Shown here: piece after piece, positions 26,377 through 34,585 of the stretch
Position numbering within the stretch: the first letter of the stretch is position 1
How the letters are laid out: each line of letters opens with the position of its first letter
NCBI GenBank assembly: GCA_035701265.1
Contig: DASSNU010000021.1
Span: 1 to 64,000 of the forward strand
From: DASSNU01 sp035701265
GTDB lineage: Bacteria; Gemmatimonadota; Gemmatimonadetes; Gemmatimonadales; Gemmatimonadaceae
Reading direction: 5' to 3'
Length of the DNA stretch: 64,000 nucleotides
Made by a program: the position numbers and the translations under genes
Notes under the pieces: model-generated
What the model was told of the DNA's origin: nothing
Seen by the model: the letters and a program-made list of their open reading frames with translations, nothing else
The model's database searches: none

Positions 26377-26880
26377 GTGACACGTGTGACTGGATTGTTC
26401 TGGCGCGCTCTGCTGGCGTTCCTCGCGCTGCCGGGGGTCGTCGCCTTCCTGGTCCCGTGGCACCTCCGTCCCCGTGGAGCGCACTTCAGCGTGGCGGCGC
26501 TTCCGATCGTCGGCATCGGAACGGTGCTGCTGCTCTGGTGCGTCCGCGATTTCTACGTGGCGGGGCGCCGAACGCTGGCTCCATGGGCGCCGCCCGAACG
26601 TCTCGTCACCCTCGGTCTGTATCGCGTCTCGCGGAACCCGATGTACGTCGCGGTGCTGACCCTCCTGCTCGGCTTCGCCCTCGGCTATCGCTCCATCACG
26701 CTCGGGATCTACGCGGCTGCCGTCGCGCTGGCGTTCCACGTGCGCGTGGTACGCTATGAGGAGCCCACGCTTGCGCGCCTGTCCGGGTCGGGGTGGCGCG
26801 CCTATCGCGCGCGCGTGCCTCGATGGATCGGAGCGGCGCCCGTGGCGACGGCGCGCGACGACCGCGAGCTGACCGGGTAG
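26377..26880 (+). CDS. Isoprenylcysteine carboxyl methyltransferase-like membrane protein
   Basis: A 167-residue integral membrane protein. The GTG at 26377 has GGAG five bases upstream. Helices surround the family signature LVTLGLYRVSRNPMYVAVLTLLLG and a C-terminal RYEEPTLARLSGSGWRAYRARVPRW, which carries the SAM-contacting RNPxY and E-x-x-L-x-x-xxGxxW/YxxY features. It probably methylates a hydrophobic thiol or phospholipid. A paralogue lies at 30690. Confidence 0.88.
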   Translation: MTRVTGLFWRALLAFLALPGVVAFLVPWHLRPRGAHFSVAALPIVGIGTVLLLWCVRDFYVAGRRTLAPWAPPERLVTLGLYRVSRNPMYVAVLTLLLGFALGYRSITLGIYAAAVALAFHVRVVRYEEPTLARLSGSGWRAYRARVPRWIGAAPVATARDDRELTG

Positions 26881-26929
26881 CGAACTAAGGACGCACGCTC
26901 CAGCGTGGGCGCGGCATCGACCCGCCCCG

Positions 26930-27540
26930 TACGTTGAAGCTTTGGCGGTCACCGCGGCGCCGTAGACTCGCTGCGCGGCGGAGTCCTGGTCCGCGAGCGT
27001 GAAGCTCCCCCACGTCCACATGCCGATGTCGTCGAACGCACGATTGTCGTCGCGCCACGAGACGTAGTCCGGCCATGAGATGTTCACCCGCGTCCAGCCG
27101 CGTCCCGGGTTCTCGCTGTAAATGGAGACCAGGCGATCCGCGTGCGGGAAGGGCAGCGGTCGCACGAGGATGGCGTAGCCGGCCGAGATGATCGCCGCCG
27201 TCACGCCGATCCCGAGGCCAGCGGTGAAGATCGCCGTCACGCTGAACGCCAGACTTCTACGCAGCGAGCGGACACCGATGCGCATGTCGCGGCCGAGGTC
27301 GCGCCACCACTCGGCACGCTCGGCGCGGTCGTCGATGCGCTTGTCGATGCGCGCCACTTCCTCCACGATCCCATCGGCGCTCCCGAATTCCGCTTCCGCC
27401 GCGCGCTGTGCGTCGGCGAGCGACATGCCGCGGGCCATGTGGTCGCGCACGCGCATCTCGATGTGGAAGCGCACTTCGGCCGTAGCGTCCGCGCGGCGAT
27501 CGCGCTTGAAGAAGTGGATCTATCGTATCCAGGCGTTCAT
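26930..27540 (-). pseudogene. ADOP/MacB-type permease, stopped at codon 7 and truncated
   Basis: The start at 27540 overlaps the PadR stop (ATGA) and reads MNAWIR, TAG (27522-27520), IHFFKRDRRADATAEVRFHIEM, in one frame. After the stop come the normal permease prefix domain and first membrane helix (LAFSVTAIFTAGLGIGVTAA, then ILVRPLPFPHADRLVSIYSEN). Homology ends near RVYGAAVTA at about 26930, close to the end of the neighbouring methyltransferase. About three quarters of the permease is missing. Confidence 0.8.
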
Positions 27541-27878
27541 ACCGGCTGCTCCGTGGCATCGAGGATCTTGCCGACCGCCTCGACGAACTGCTTCCAGCTC
27601 CCGGACTCCGCGCGGAGCTGGGCCTTTCCCTTTGCGGTAAGGCGATAGACTCTCGTTCGGCGTTTGGTGTCGGATAGCTGCCAGCTGGCGGCCACCCATC
27701 CCCGTTCCTCGAGGCGGTGGAGCGCCGGATAGAGGGAGCCCTCGCCGACGCGCAGCACTTCGCCCGTGAGCTGTTCGATCCAGCGGGCGATGGCGTAGCC
27801 GTGGGCCGGTCCCCACGTGAGGGCCTTGAGGATGACGAGATCCAGCGTGCCTTGCAGCCGATCCACAGGTCGTGACAT
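27537..27878 (-). CDS. PadR family transcriptional regulator
   Basis: A 113-residue winged-helix protein: LQGTLDLVILKALTWGPAHG, EGSLYPALHRLEERGWVAAS, RRTRVYRLTAKGKAQLRAE. This is the short PadR type that controls the downstream ADOP permease; here the target gene is broken. A perfect 8-bp inverted repeat upstream (27893-27929) is the likely operator. Confidence 0.93.
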   Translation of the reverse strand: MSRPVDRLQGTLDLVILKALTWGPAHGYAIARWIEQLTGEVLRVGEGSLYPALHRLEERGWVAASWQLSDTKRRTRVYRLTAKGKAQLRAESGSWKQFVEAVGKILDATEQPV

Positions 27879-27892
27879 GAGGCATCTGCCGT

Positions 27893-27937
27893 CGATGTAT
27901 GTGGCCCTCGGATGGCGCCGTATACATCGGTTGTCAA
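27893..27937 (-). promoter_or_regulatory. Candidate PadR operator and -35 element
   Basis: CGATGTAT (27893-27900) and ATACATCG (27922-27929) are perfect inverted repeats containing ATGT/ACAT half-sites, as known for PadR operators. On the minus strand TTGACA (27937-27932) lies two bases before the dyad. I see no convincing -10. Confidence 0.55.
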
Positions 27938-28039
27938 TGGGTACGTGATGCCGGGCTGCCGCACACGGTGCGGAGACAGGGTGGTTTGACGCGCCGACAC
28001 GCGCGCAGTAGCATGGGGCGGACTCCTCACCTGCGGCGC

Positions 28040-28468
28040 ATGCCCATGCTTCCCGCCGGTGCCGTGTGGCTCTTCGTCGCGGTCCTCTGGCTGCCAGGAT
28101 TCTTCATGCTTGGCGGCGCGGCCTCGGCCATCGCCTGGTGGACCGGGCGGCGCGGCGGAGGGAGAGCGCTCGTCGGTGCGTGGCTCGGAGTCACGCTGGT
28201 CACGGCCGCTGCCTTCGGCATGTATGTCCTCTCGAGCGACGCTGGCGCGAGCTCGCACGCGACGCCTGGGACGGCGCTCGGCACGGCGGCGGTGGCGGCG
28301 GTACCCCTGGCGATCTGCCTTGGTGTCGCGACGCTCGTGGTGCGCACACAATTGGCGAAGAGCACAGGGACGGCGGGGCGCGGCATCCTCACCGGCGCCG
28401 CCGCGGCCGCCGGTGCCTGGTTCTCGTGCGCCGCGCTCGTAACGATCGCAATGCGAGTCATGGGGTAG
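28040..28468 (+). CDS. Four-helix membrane protein of unknown function
   Basis: A 142-residue hydrophobic protein with helices LPAGAVWLFVAVLWLPGFFM, AIAWWTGRRGG..., LVGAWLGVTLVTAAAFGMYV, LGTAAVAAVPLAICLGVATL and ILTGAAAAAGAWFSCAAL. No family is recognised. An in-frame ATG at 28013 is possible. It ends before a hairpin at 28475. Confidence 0.65.
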   Translation: MPMLPAGAVWLFVAVLWLPGFFMLGGAASAIAWWTGRRGGGRALVGAWLGVTLVTAAAFGMYVLSSDAGASSHATPGTALGTAAVAAVPLAICLGVATLVVRTQLAKSTGTAGRGILTGAAAAAGAWFSCAALVTIAMRVMG

Positions 28469-28474
28469 TGCGAC

Positions 28475-28498
28475 GTGATGAGCGAGCGCGCTCGTCAC
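28475..28498. terminator. Hairpin terminator candidate
   Basis: GTGATGAGCG and CGCTCGTCAC form a 10-bp stem (one G-T wobble) with a four-base loop, seven bases after the membrane gene's stop. Confidence 0.5.
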
Positions 28499-28564
28499 AG
28501 CCCCCTCGGTCGTGCGTGCCGCGACTGTCAGCCTGCCGGGTGAGCCGATCATCGCACTTCACGC

Positions 28565-29145
28565 ATGAGCACACCGTCCGTGCACATCATCGCCTCACGA
28601 GAGGCCGTGAAGGAGATGCTCTCGCGTCTCCAGCCTCTCGATGGACACCCCGGCAATCCGAACACGCTCTTCGTCGATCCGCACACCGGTGTGCAGTGGA
28701 TGCGCGCGTGGCTCGGCGCGGCCAATCACGGCGGCGGCATCCCGGTGCTCATCACGGCGCCGATGCCCTCGGCGCCCGAGCTCCTCGCGCTTGCCTCGAC
28801 GTCCGCCGATCGCGCGGAAGTGGCCGCAGCCACGTGGCTACTCGAAGGGAGTGACCGGACCGGCGCGTACAAAGAGGATCTCATCTCGCGCGCGGAGGAG
28901 GCCTCACAGCGCGGAGAGCAGTGGCGCGCCGCACTCATGGTCGCCTGGGGGCACTCACCCATGAGGCAAATCTGCGCCCTACCCTCGGTAAGTCTCCGGC
29001 GGAAGTGACGCGCGACCACGAGCACTTTCGAGCGATCGCCGCACGCGCGCGAGCGTTGGTCCATGTCGGCCACGAATCCGGCGACGGCCATCGTGACCTG
29101 CGCGTGTTCGGCATCACCGTACCGGGAACGAACAGGAATGCGTGA
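28565..29145 (+). pseudogene. Conserved hypothetical protein, frameshifted in a G run
   Basis: The first frame (start 28565) reads HIIASREAVKEMLSRLQPLD ... RAALMVAWG and then loses homology-like character. The next frame carries LTHEANLRPTLGKSPAEVTR, HEHFRAIAARARALVHVG and ends at 29145. One extra G in the five-G run near 28946-28950 would fuse them into 193 residues. As written, the product is 147 residues with an artificial tail. Family unknown. Confidence 0.6.
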
Positions 29146-29184
29146 CCGACGAACGCCGGCACTCGGAATGCCAGGGCCCTACTC

Positions 29185-29958
29185 GTGGATGTGCGAGTGG
29201 TGGACCCGAACTCCCACGACGCCCTCCAGGCGCGACGCCGGTCCGGGGCGCTGAGCTGGCGCGATCCGGCGCTGATGCTCTTCGCGCGCGCGGCATTCGG
29301 TGTGGCAGCGCAGGGTCTCGTCGCCGGCATCTTCGCCGTACGAGGATCGCGCGCGCCGTGGCACGCCGCCGAGCCCTGGCTCCCCGTGTACGGCACGCTG
29401 ATCGACGCGGGGTGCCTGGCGCTGCTCTGGCGCTTCGCGCGCCGCGAGGGGATCGCGCTCGTCGATCTCATCGGCTTCCGCCGCGCGCGACTCGTACGCG
29501 ACATCCTGCTCGGCGTGGTGCTCGTCCCGATAAGCCTGGTGTTCATCTTTGCCGGCACGTCCGGCGCCGGGTGGATCGTGTACGGATCGGTGCAGGCGCC
29601 GTACTTTCTCGGAGGGCTGCCGCTGCCCGCAGCGCTCTACGGGGTGCTGATATGGCCGTTCATCTGGGGACTTGCCGAGCAGATGACGTACAACGGCTAT
29701 CTGCTCCCACGCTTCCAGGTGCTGGCCGGACGCACGGGCGTGGCGGTGGCCGTCGTGGTGTTCGTCTGGTCGCTGCAGCACGCGTTCATGCCACTCACAT
29801 TCGATGCGAGCTTCATGGAATTCCGGTTGCTCGCGTCGGTGCCATCGTCCATCTTCGAGACGCTGCTCTACCTGCGCCTTCGGCGGGTGCTCCCGCTGGC
29901 CGTTGCGCATGCGCTGATGGATGGGGCGACCGTGCTCATGCCGATGGTGAGGGGGTAA
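29185..29958 (+). CDS. CPBP family intramembrane protease-like protein
   Basis: A 257-residue multi-pass membrane protein of the CAAX-protease/bacteriocin-processing family. The family motifs are present but altered: motif 1, normally EExxxR, reads EQMTYN in WGLAEQMTYNGYLLPR; motif 2 is WSLQHAF; motif 3 is VAHALMD. The His ligands remain, but loss of the second Glu and the Arg suggests reduced or changed activity. The GTG at 29185 follows the frameshifted gene after 39 bases. Confidence 0.8.
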   Translation: MDVRVVDPNSHDALQARRRSGALSWRDPALMLFARAAFGVAAQGLVAGIFAVRGSRAPWHAAEPWLPVYGTLIDAGCLALLWRFARREGIALVDLIGFRRARLVRDILLGVVLVPISLVFIFAGTSGAGWIVYGSVQAPYFLGGLPLPAALYGVLIWPFIWGLAEQMTYNGYLLPRFQVLAGRTGVAVAVVVFVWSLQHAFMPLTFDASFMEFRLLASVPSSIFETLLYLRLRRVLPLAVAHALMDGATVLMPMVRG

Positions 29959-30088
29959 GACGGCGGTCGCGCACGGAGGATCGAGAGGCGGCCGCTTGTG
30001 CCGGCGTGCGATATGCTCCCATAGTTGAGTGACACGACGCGCGTCGCAGAGGAACACTCAACCGTAGTTGGCGAGGTCACGAGGCTCC

Positions 30089-30580
30089 ATGCCCGAGCGT
30101 AAGCCGTCGAAGAAACCTGCCCGGAAGGGTACCAAACGTGCTGCCACGCGGAGCAAGGGAGCCGCAGGGTTCACGGCGGAAGAACGCGCGGCCATGCGCG
30201 AGCGTGTGCAGGAGCTCAAGGCCGCGAGCCGACCGCCGCTGCGAGGCGCCGACGCCGAGAAGGTGGTGCTCGCCAAGATCGCCACCATGCCGCCGCACGA
30301 TCGCGCCATGGCCGAGCGTGTGCACGCCATCATCATGGCCAGCGCGCCGGATCTCGTGCCGAGGCTCTGGTACGGGATGCCGGCGTACGCGAAGGACGAC
30401 AAGGTCCTCTGCTTCTTCCAGGATGCCGCGAAGTTCAAGGCGAGATATGCGACGCTCGGCTTCAGCGACAAGGCGTCGCTGGATGACGGGAACATGTGGC
30501 CCACGACGTTCGCGCTGAAAGAGCTCACCGCGAACGATGAGGCGCGGATCGCCGCACTCGTCAAGCGGGCGGTGAGCTAG
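30089..30580 (+). CDS. DUF1801 domain-containing protein
   Basis: A 163-residue soluble protein. A lysine/arginine-rich tail (RKPSKKPARKGTKRAATRSK) leads to the DUF1801 core: RVHAIIMASAPDLVPRLWYG, MPAYAKDDKVLCFFQDAAKF, ALKELTANDEARIAALVKRA. The basic N terminus could contact nucleic acid. The ATG at 30089 has GAGG nearby. Function unknown in the family. Confidence 0.87.
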   Translation: MPERKPSKKPARKGTKRAATRSKGAAGFTAEERAAMRERVQELKAASRPPLRGADAEKVVLAKIATMPPHDRAMAERVHAIIMASAPDLVPRLWYGMPAYAKDDKVLCFFQDAAKFKARYATLGFSDKASLDDGNMWPTTFALKELTANDEARIAALVKRAVS

Positions 30581-30689
30581 CTCGTTGCCTTTCGCCCGCG
30601 CCGCCTGGCGAGCTGTACGCGGGATCTCGCTGCCGCCGCACGCCGCCGAGGTTATGGACCATGATGACGTCTCCTAGCACGGAAGGTCC

Positions 30690-31163
30690 GTGAGCAATCC
30701 CGACGCCGGCGTCGCCAACGCCGGGCGCATCCGCCCGCCGCTCGTCTCCCTGGCGGCGATCGTACTCGGCGTGCTCATCCACATCGTCTGGCCGGTGCGC
30801 TGGCTTCCGGCGTCGATCAACACGGCAGTCGGTGTCGTCCTCGTGCTCCTGGCCGTCGCGCTCTTCGTCTCGGCCGTGCGCACCTTCGGCAGGGCAGGGA
30901 CGCCCGTCCCCGGAGACCGTCCCACCACGAGCATCGTCCGCACGGGACCGTATCGCCTTACCCGGAATCCCATCTACCTTGCGTTCACACTCCTTCACCT
31001 CGGCGTCGCAGCCTGGATCAACAGCCTGGCCGTGCTGCTGACGGTCGTGCCTGCGGTGGCGATCATGGCGCTCGTGGTCATCCCGCGCGAGGAGCGGTAC
31101 CTGGCGAGCCGGTTCCCCGCGGAGTATTTGCCGTACACGCGCGACGTGCGGCGGTGGCTGTAG
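30690..31163 (+). CDS. Isoprenylcysteine carboxyl methyltransferase family protein
   Basis: A 157-residue membrane protein starting at a GTG. Helices (LVSLAAIVLGVLIHIVW, TAVGVVLVLLAVALFVSAV) precede the signature TSIVRTGPYRLTRNPIYLAF and VIPREERYLASRFPAEYLPY, which carry the RNPxY and E-x-x-L/Y-x-x-x-F-G/P-x-x-Y motifs of SAM-dependent ICMT enzymes. Likely a methyltransferase for a membrane-embedded acceptor. Confidence 0.9.
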   Translation: MSNPDAGVANAGRIRPPLVSLAAIVLGVLIHIVWPVRWLPASINTAVGVVLVLLAVALFVSAVRTFGRAGTPVPGDRPTTSIVRTGPYRLTRNPIYLAFTLLHLGVAAWINSLAVLLTVVPAVAIMALVVIPREERYLASRFPAEYLPYTRDVRRWL

Positions 31164-31332
31164 GCTGGCTTCAGGACTCCGACTCGTGCAGGTGGCAGCC
31201 GCGCTACCGCGCCCAGTGGCAGCACATCGAGCGCATAGTGGAATGGGCCTCGTCGCATTGCTGGCGCGATTGTCGCTCAGTGAGTTGCCCGGTGAACCAC
31301 GGACCAACCCGGCAACGCACAGGAGACGTGGC

Positions 31333-31752
31333 ATGCACGACGAACTGGAGGACTTCGCGCAATTCATGCGGGAGCGCGTGGCGGCGTCGGATGCCTACGT
31401 CCAGGGCGATCCGGAACCACTGAGTCACATCGTGGCCCGGAGCTCTCCGGCGACCTTCTTCCCGCCCGTGGGCGGATACACGCAGGGCACGGACGAAGTT
31501 GCCTCGCGCTATACCCGGGATGCCGCTGCATTCGAGCGCGGCAGCAGCTTCACCTTCGAGATCCTGCAGATGACCTCGAGCGAGGGCGTCGCATACTGGA
31601 CGGGTTTCATGCGCGGCCAGGCTCGCATGCGTGGCAAGGATGAACCCATTTCGATGAGCCTGCGGGTGACGGAGATCTTTCGGCGTGAAGGTAGCGCGTG
31701 GAAGATGGTGCATCGGCACGCCGACCCGCTGGCCGAGACCAAGAGACAGTGA
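31333..31752 (+). CDS. SnoaL-like/DUF4440-type nuclear transport factor 2 fold protein
   Basis: A 139-residue protein: DELEDFAQFMRERVAASDAYVQ, a GDPEPLSHIVARSS loop and MSLRVTEIFRREGSAWKMVHRH, the conserved last strand of the NTF2-like fold. Pocket proteins of this type act as isomerases, dehydratases or binders; no catalytic pair can be named here. The ATG at 31333 is chosen because the fold begins there. Confidence 0.82.
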   Translation: MHDELEDFAQFMRERVAASDAYVQGDPEPLSHIVARSSPATFFPPVGGYTQGTDEVASRYTRDAAAFERGSSFTFEILQMTSSEGVAYWTGFMRGQARMRGKDEPISMSLRVTEIFRREGSAWKMVHRHADPLAETKRQ

Positions 31753-31825
31753 CCAGCGGTCGTCATCGCGAGCGGGCGAGCCGTCAGCGTCGCTACGTGC
31801 GCAGTCGTTGCGGAGGGTTGTCTGA

Positions 31826-31978
31826 ATGATTCGCAAATTGAAGGACGGGCACTATCGCCTCTACTCGCGGAAGAAGAATCCGAAGACCGGGAAGCGTCGC
31901 AACCTGGGGACGTTCACCACGCGCGCGGCCGCGGAGAAGCACGAGCGCGCCGTGCAGTTCTTCAAGCACAAGGGGTGA
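31826..31978 (+). CDS. Small basic protein resembling a phage-integrase arm-binding/AP2-like module
   Basis: A 50-residue protein with GGAGG nine bases before the ATG. It reads HYRLYSRKKNPKTGKRRNLG, then TFTTRAAAEKHERAVQFFKH. The pattern (three strands, G-x-F-x-T, helix AAxxHE) is that of the N-terminal arm-type DNA-binding domain of tyrosine recombinases, but no integrase follows. It probably binds DNA or RNA as a stand-alone small protein. Confidence 0.7.
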   Translation: MIRKLKDGHYRLYSRKKNPKTGKRRNLGTFTTRAAAEKHERAVQFFKHKG

Positions 31979-32039
31979 TGGTCCGCGCGCTGTGCGCCAC
32001 GCGAGGCGGGCGCGGGGATCTACGGTGTTAGACGGTGGC

Positions 32040-32411
32040 GTGACGGACGGGGCGTCATCGGCGCTCGAGGTGCGGTTTCGCGGATTCTATGCCGCGTTCA
32101 ACGCACGCGATGTGGAGACGCTGCTCGCGGCCATGACGCCCGACGTGGACTGGGCGAACGGGATGACGGGCGGGCGCGTGCACGGGCGCGACGCCGTCCG
32201 TGCGTACTGGGCCGCTCAGTGGGCGGAGATCGATCCGCGCGTGGATCCTGTGCGCGTCACGCCGCGTGGCGATGGGGAAGTCGTCGTGGACGTCCATCAG
32301 GTCGTGCGCGATCGTTCCGGCGTGGTGATCGCGGACCGGATGGTGCAGCACGTCTACAGGCTGCGTGATGGGCTGGTGGCGCGCATGGACATCGAAACCG
32401 GCGCGGGGTAG
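32040..32411 (+). CDS. Nuclear transport factor 2 family protein (SnoaL-like)
   Basis: A 123-residue protein: LEVRFRGFYAAFNARDVETL, MTPDVDWANGMTGGRVHGRD, AVRAYWAAQWAEIDPRVDPV and DRMVQHVYRLRDGLVARMDI. This is the classic SnoaL-like fold. The GTG at 32040 is the best in-frame start. Convergent with the CDF gene, with no clear hairpin between. Confidence 0.87.
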   Translation: MTDGASSALEVRFRGFYAAFNARDVETLLAAMTPDVDWANGMTGGRVHGRDAVRAYWAAQWAEIDPRVDPVRVTPRGDGEVVVDVHQVVRDRSGVVIADRMVQHVYRLRDGLVARMDIETGAG

Positions 32412-32597
32412 TGGCAATGGACCGTTGCAGGCCCTACACGACTCGGATCGAATGTCATCGTTGTGAGCGGCGAAGAGAGTGGGGCGGCACCGGGTCGTTC
32501 GTACGCGATCCCAATGGCTGGAGGGTAGCGAGCGCTGGGCTGGGCCCCTGCTAGCGAGACCGCTGTCCGTAGTGCGCGCTGCAGCGACCGCCGCGCG

Positions 32598-33293
32598 TCA
32601 GCCGCAACCGCACTCCGTGCAACCCGGCGTCCCGCGCAATCCCTTCACCCCCTCCCACGCGATGATCGGCGTCATCGCCAGTGCGGCGGCGGGGTCGGCC
32701 CACCAACAGTCGAGCAGCGCGTTCAGCGCGACGCCGGCGAGCGCGATGACCGAGAGATAGGCGCAGAGTACGGTCTGCGTGGCTTCCGCCGTGAGCGCGC
32801 GGCTGTCGAGCGAGCGCGCCACACGGTACTTGGCGCGGGCGAGCAGCGGCATCACCACCACCGACAGCGCGAGAATCACGACGCCAGCGACGCTGCGCGC
32901 CGGTGCTTCGTGCGTCCACAGCGTCTCCACTGCCTCGTACGCCGCCCACGCGGCAAGCGCCACGAGCGAGGCGCCCACCACGAGCTGCGTCTTGCGTTCG
33001 ACGCGCGCGCGGCGTCCGGTGTGGGCGTCCATGCGCAGGCGCCACTGCGCGGCGATGCTTGCCGTGAGCTCGACCACACTGTCGGTGCCGAAACCCACGA
33101 GGCTCACGCTCCCCGCCGCGATCCCCGCCGCGAGCGCGACGCCCGCCTCCAGGAAGTTGTAGCCCACCGTCAGATAGTTGAGGTGCAGCCCCCGCCGGAC
33201 GAGCGCTGCCCGGTCACCTGCCGAGTCACTCAGCGGGACTGTCGCTGCGCGCGGCGTGGGCGTGGTGTGGCCGGTGAGGGTTTCGGCTGACAT
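32598..33293 (-). CDS. Cation diffusion facilitator-like transporter
   Basis: A 231-residue membrane protein with six hydrophobic segments: LHLNYLTVGYNFLEAGVALA, SVSLVGFGTDSVVELTASIA (TM2 Asp), LVVGASLVALAAWAAYEA, SVAGVVILALSVVVMPLLA and YLSVIALAGVALNALLDCWW (TM5 Asp). It lacks the C-terminal cytoplasmic domain of classical CDF proteins and ends instead in PGCTECGCG, a possible metal-binding tail. It probably exports a divalent cation. Divergent from the HXXEE gene, 16 bases apart. Confidence 0.87.
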   Translation of the reverse strand: MSAETLTGHTTPTPRAATVPLSDSAGDRAALVRRGLHLNYLTVGYNFLEAGVALAAGIAAGSVSLVGFGTDSVVELTASIAAQWRLRMDAHTGRRARVERKTQLVVGASLVALAAWAAYEAVETLWTHEAPARSVAGVVILALSVVVMPLLARAKYRVARSLDSRALTAEATQTVLCAYLSVIALAGVALNALLDCWWADPAAALAMTPIIAWEGVKGLRGTPGCTECGCG

Positions 33294-33309
33294 TCCCGCA
33301 ATCTATCGT

Positions 33310-33906
33310 ATGAGGCGGCTGCATGAGCTGGCGTCCATGAATGACGACGTAGCCGGCGTCCTCGCACAGCGAGGCAACGCGGAGGCCAAGAGGATGATTC
33401 CGCGTCGCATCCTGTGGTGGGTGCCGGCTCTCCTCGCGCTGCACGACGCGGAGGAGGCGCTCGCGATGCCTCGCGTGCTTCCGCGGCTTCTCCCCGCGCT
33501 CCGCGCATACGCACCGCACGCGCTCTCACCTCTTCTCGCCGGCATGACGGTGCCGATCTTTCTCTCGGCGCTTGCCGTCGTGACGCTCGTCCCGTTCATG
33601 CTCGCGCTCCGGGCGAGCCGGCATCCGAAGGCACGCTGGGCGCACTGGAGTCTGGCATTGGTGCAGGCCGTGGTCGCACTGAACGTGGTGAGTCACCTGG
33701 TGTCCGCGGCGATGCTGAGGGGGTACACCCCAGGGTTGGCGACGGCGATCAGTGTGAACCTGCCGTTCTCGCTCTTCTTCTTCCGCCGCGCGTGGCGCGA
33801 CGCGTGGTTCTCGCGGGGAGCGCTCTGCAGCATGGTGCCCGCGGCGCTCATCCTGCACGGGCCGGGGCTCCTCGGCCTCTTCGCGCTGGCGCAGCTCGTG
33901 ATGTAA
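33310..33906 (+). CDS. HXXEE domain-containing membrane protein
   Basis: About 198 residues. The signature ALLALHDAEEALAMPR is the HXXEE motif of a family of multi-helix membrane proteins. Helices follow (IFLSALAVVTLVPFMLAL, LALVQAVVALNVVSHLVSA, MVPAALILHGPGLLGLFAL). The start is uncertain; in-frame ATGs at 33337 and 33394 are alternatives, the last just before the helix. Function unknown; the motif suggests metal-dependent catalysis. Confidence 0.8.
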   Translation: MRRLHELASMNDDVAGVLAQRGNAEAKRMIPRRILWWVPALLALHDAEEALAMPRVLPRLLPALRAYAPHALSPLLAGMTVPIFLSALAVVTLVPFMLALRASRHPKARWAHWSLALVQAVVALNVVSHLVSAAMLRGYTPGLATAISVNLPFSLFFFRRAWRDAWFSRGALCSMVPAALILHGPGLLGLFALAQLVM

Positions 33907-34030
33907 GCGTGCTGCGGCGAACGGATATGGCGGCCGGCTCGTTCGCTAGCCATCATCTCTGTCCAGCGTGCCGCCCGCGTCCCCCACTCTCCCCGATTGC
34001 CGACGTGTCCTCCAATCAGCGAGGAGCGCC

Positions 34031-34429
34031 ATGAAACGCATCGCACATGCACGGTTCGCCATCAAGAGTTGGGACGAGAAGCCCTACAGCGAAGAACAGG
34101 GACAACCGAGGCTCACGCGCGCTTCCGTGACCAAGCAATTCACCGGCGACGTGGAGGGAACGGGACAGGTCGAATACCTCATGATGTACCGCGATGACGG
34201 CTCCGCCACCTTCCTCGGTCTCGAGCGGGTCGTCGCGCGGATCGACGGCAGGACGGGGAGTTTCGTCCTCCAGCGCACGGGAGCATTCGAGGATGGCCAG
34301 GCCAAGGAGTCGTACTCCATCATCCCCGGATCGGGGACGGGCGAGCTGGCGGGGATCATGGGCGAGGGAAGCTCTTCCGTGGGGCACGGCATGGAGCACC
34401 CATTCACGCTCGAGTACGAGCTCCGGTAG
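34031..34429 (+). CDS. DUF3224 domain-containing protein
   Basis: A 132-residue beta-rich protein with the DUF3224 pattern: HARFAIKSWDEKPYSEEQG, RASVTKQFTGDVEGTGQVEY, LGLERVVARIDGRTGSFVLQ, GTGELAGIMGEGSS and HPFTLEYEL. Related to allene-oxide-cyclase-like barrels. The ATG at 34031 has GAGGAG a few bases upstream. Confidence 0.9.
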   Translation: MKRIAHARFAIKSWDEKPYSEEQGQPRLTRASVTKQFTGDVEGTGQVEYLMMYRDDGSATFLGLERVVARIDGRTGSFVLQRTGAFEDGQAKESYSIIPGSGTGELAGIMGEGSSSVGHGMEHPFTLEYELR

Positions 34430-34585
34430 TTCCTGCTCACGCTCGGCACTCTGGCGCGGAGGCGCACCGGTGCACCGAGCCGCGCACGACGGATCCGGTT
34501 CGGCAGCAGTGTTGGGCAGGTGCACCGCTTGAACACACGCTCACTCACTGGCGTGTGGTCGACGCTTCAACGAGGAGGTCGTACG

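Noticed and set aside
26888..26905. Palindrome CACGCT-CC-AGCGTG as terminator of the methyltransferase
   Set aside because: The two-base loop cannot form as RNA and the remaining stem is short.
31826..31978. Remnant of a phage integrase
   Set aside because: The small gene has its own ribosome site, start and stop with no recombinase catalytic domain in any nearby frame, so I kept it as a stand-alone gene.
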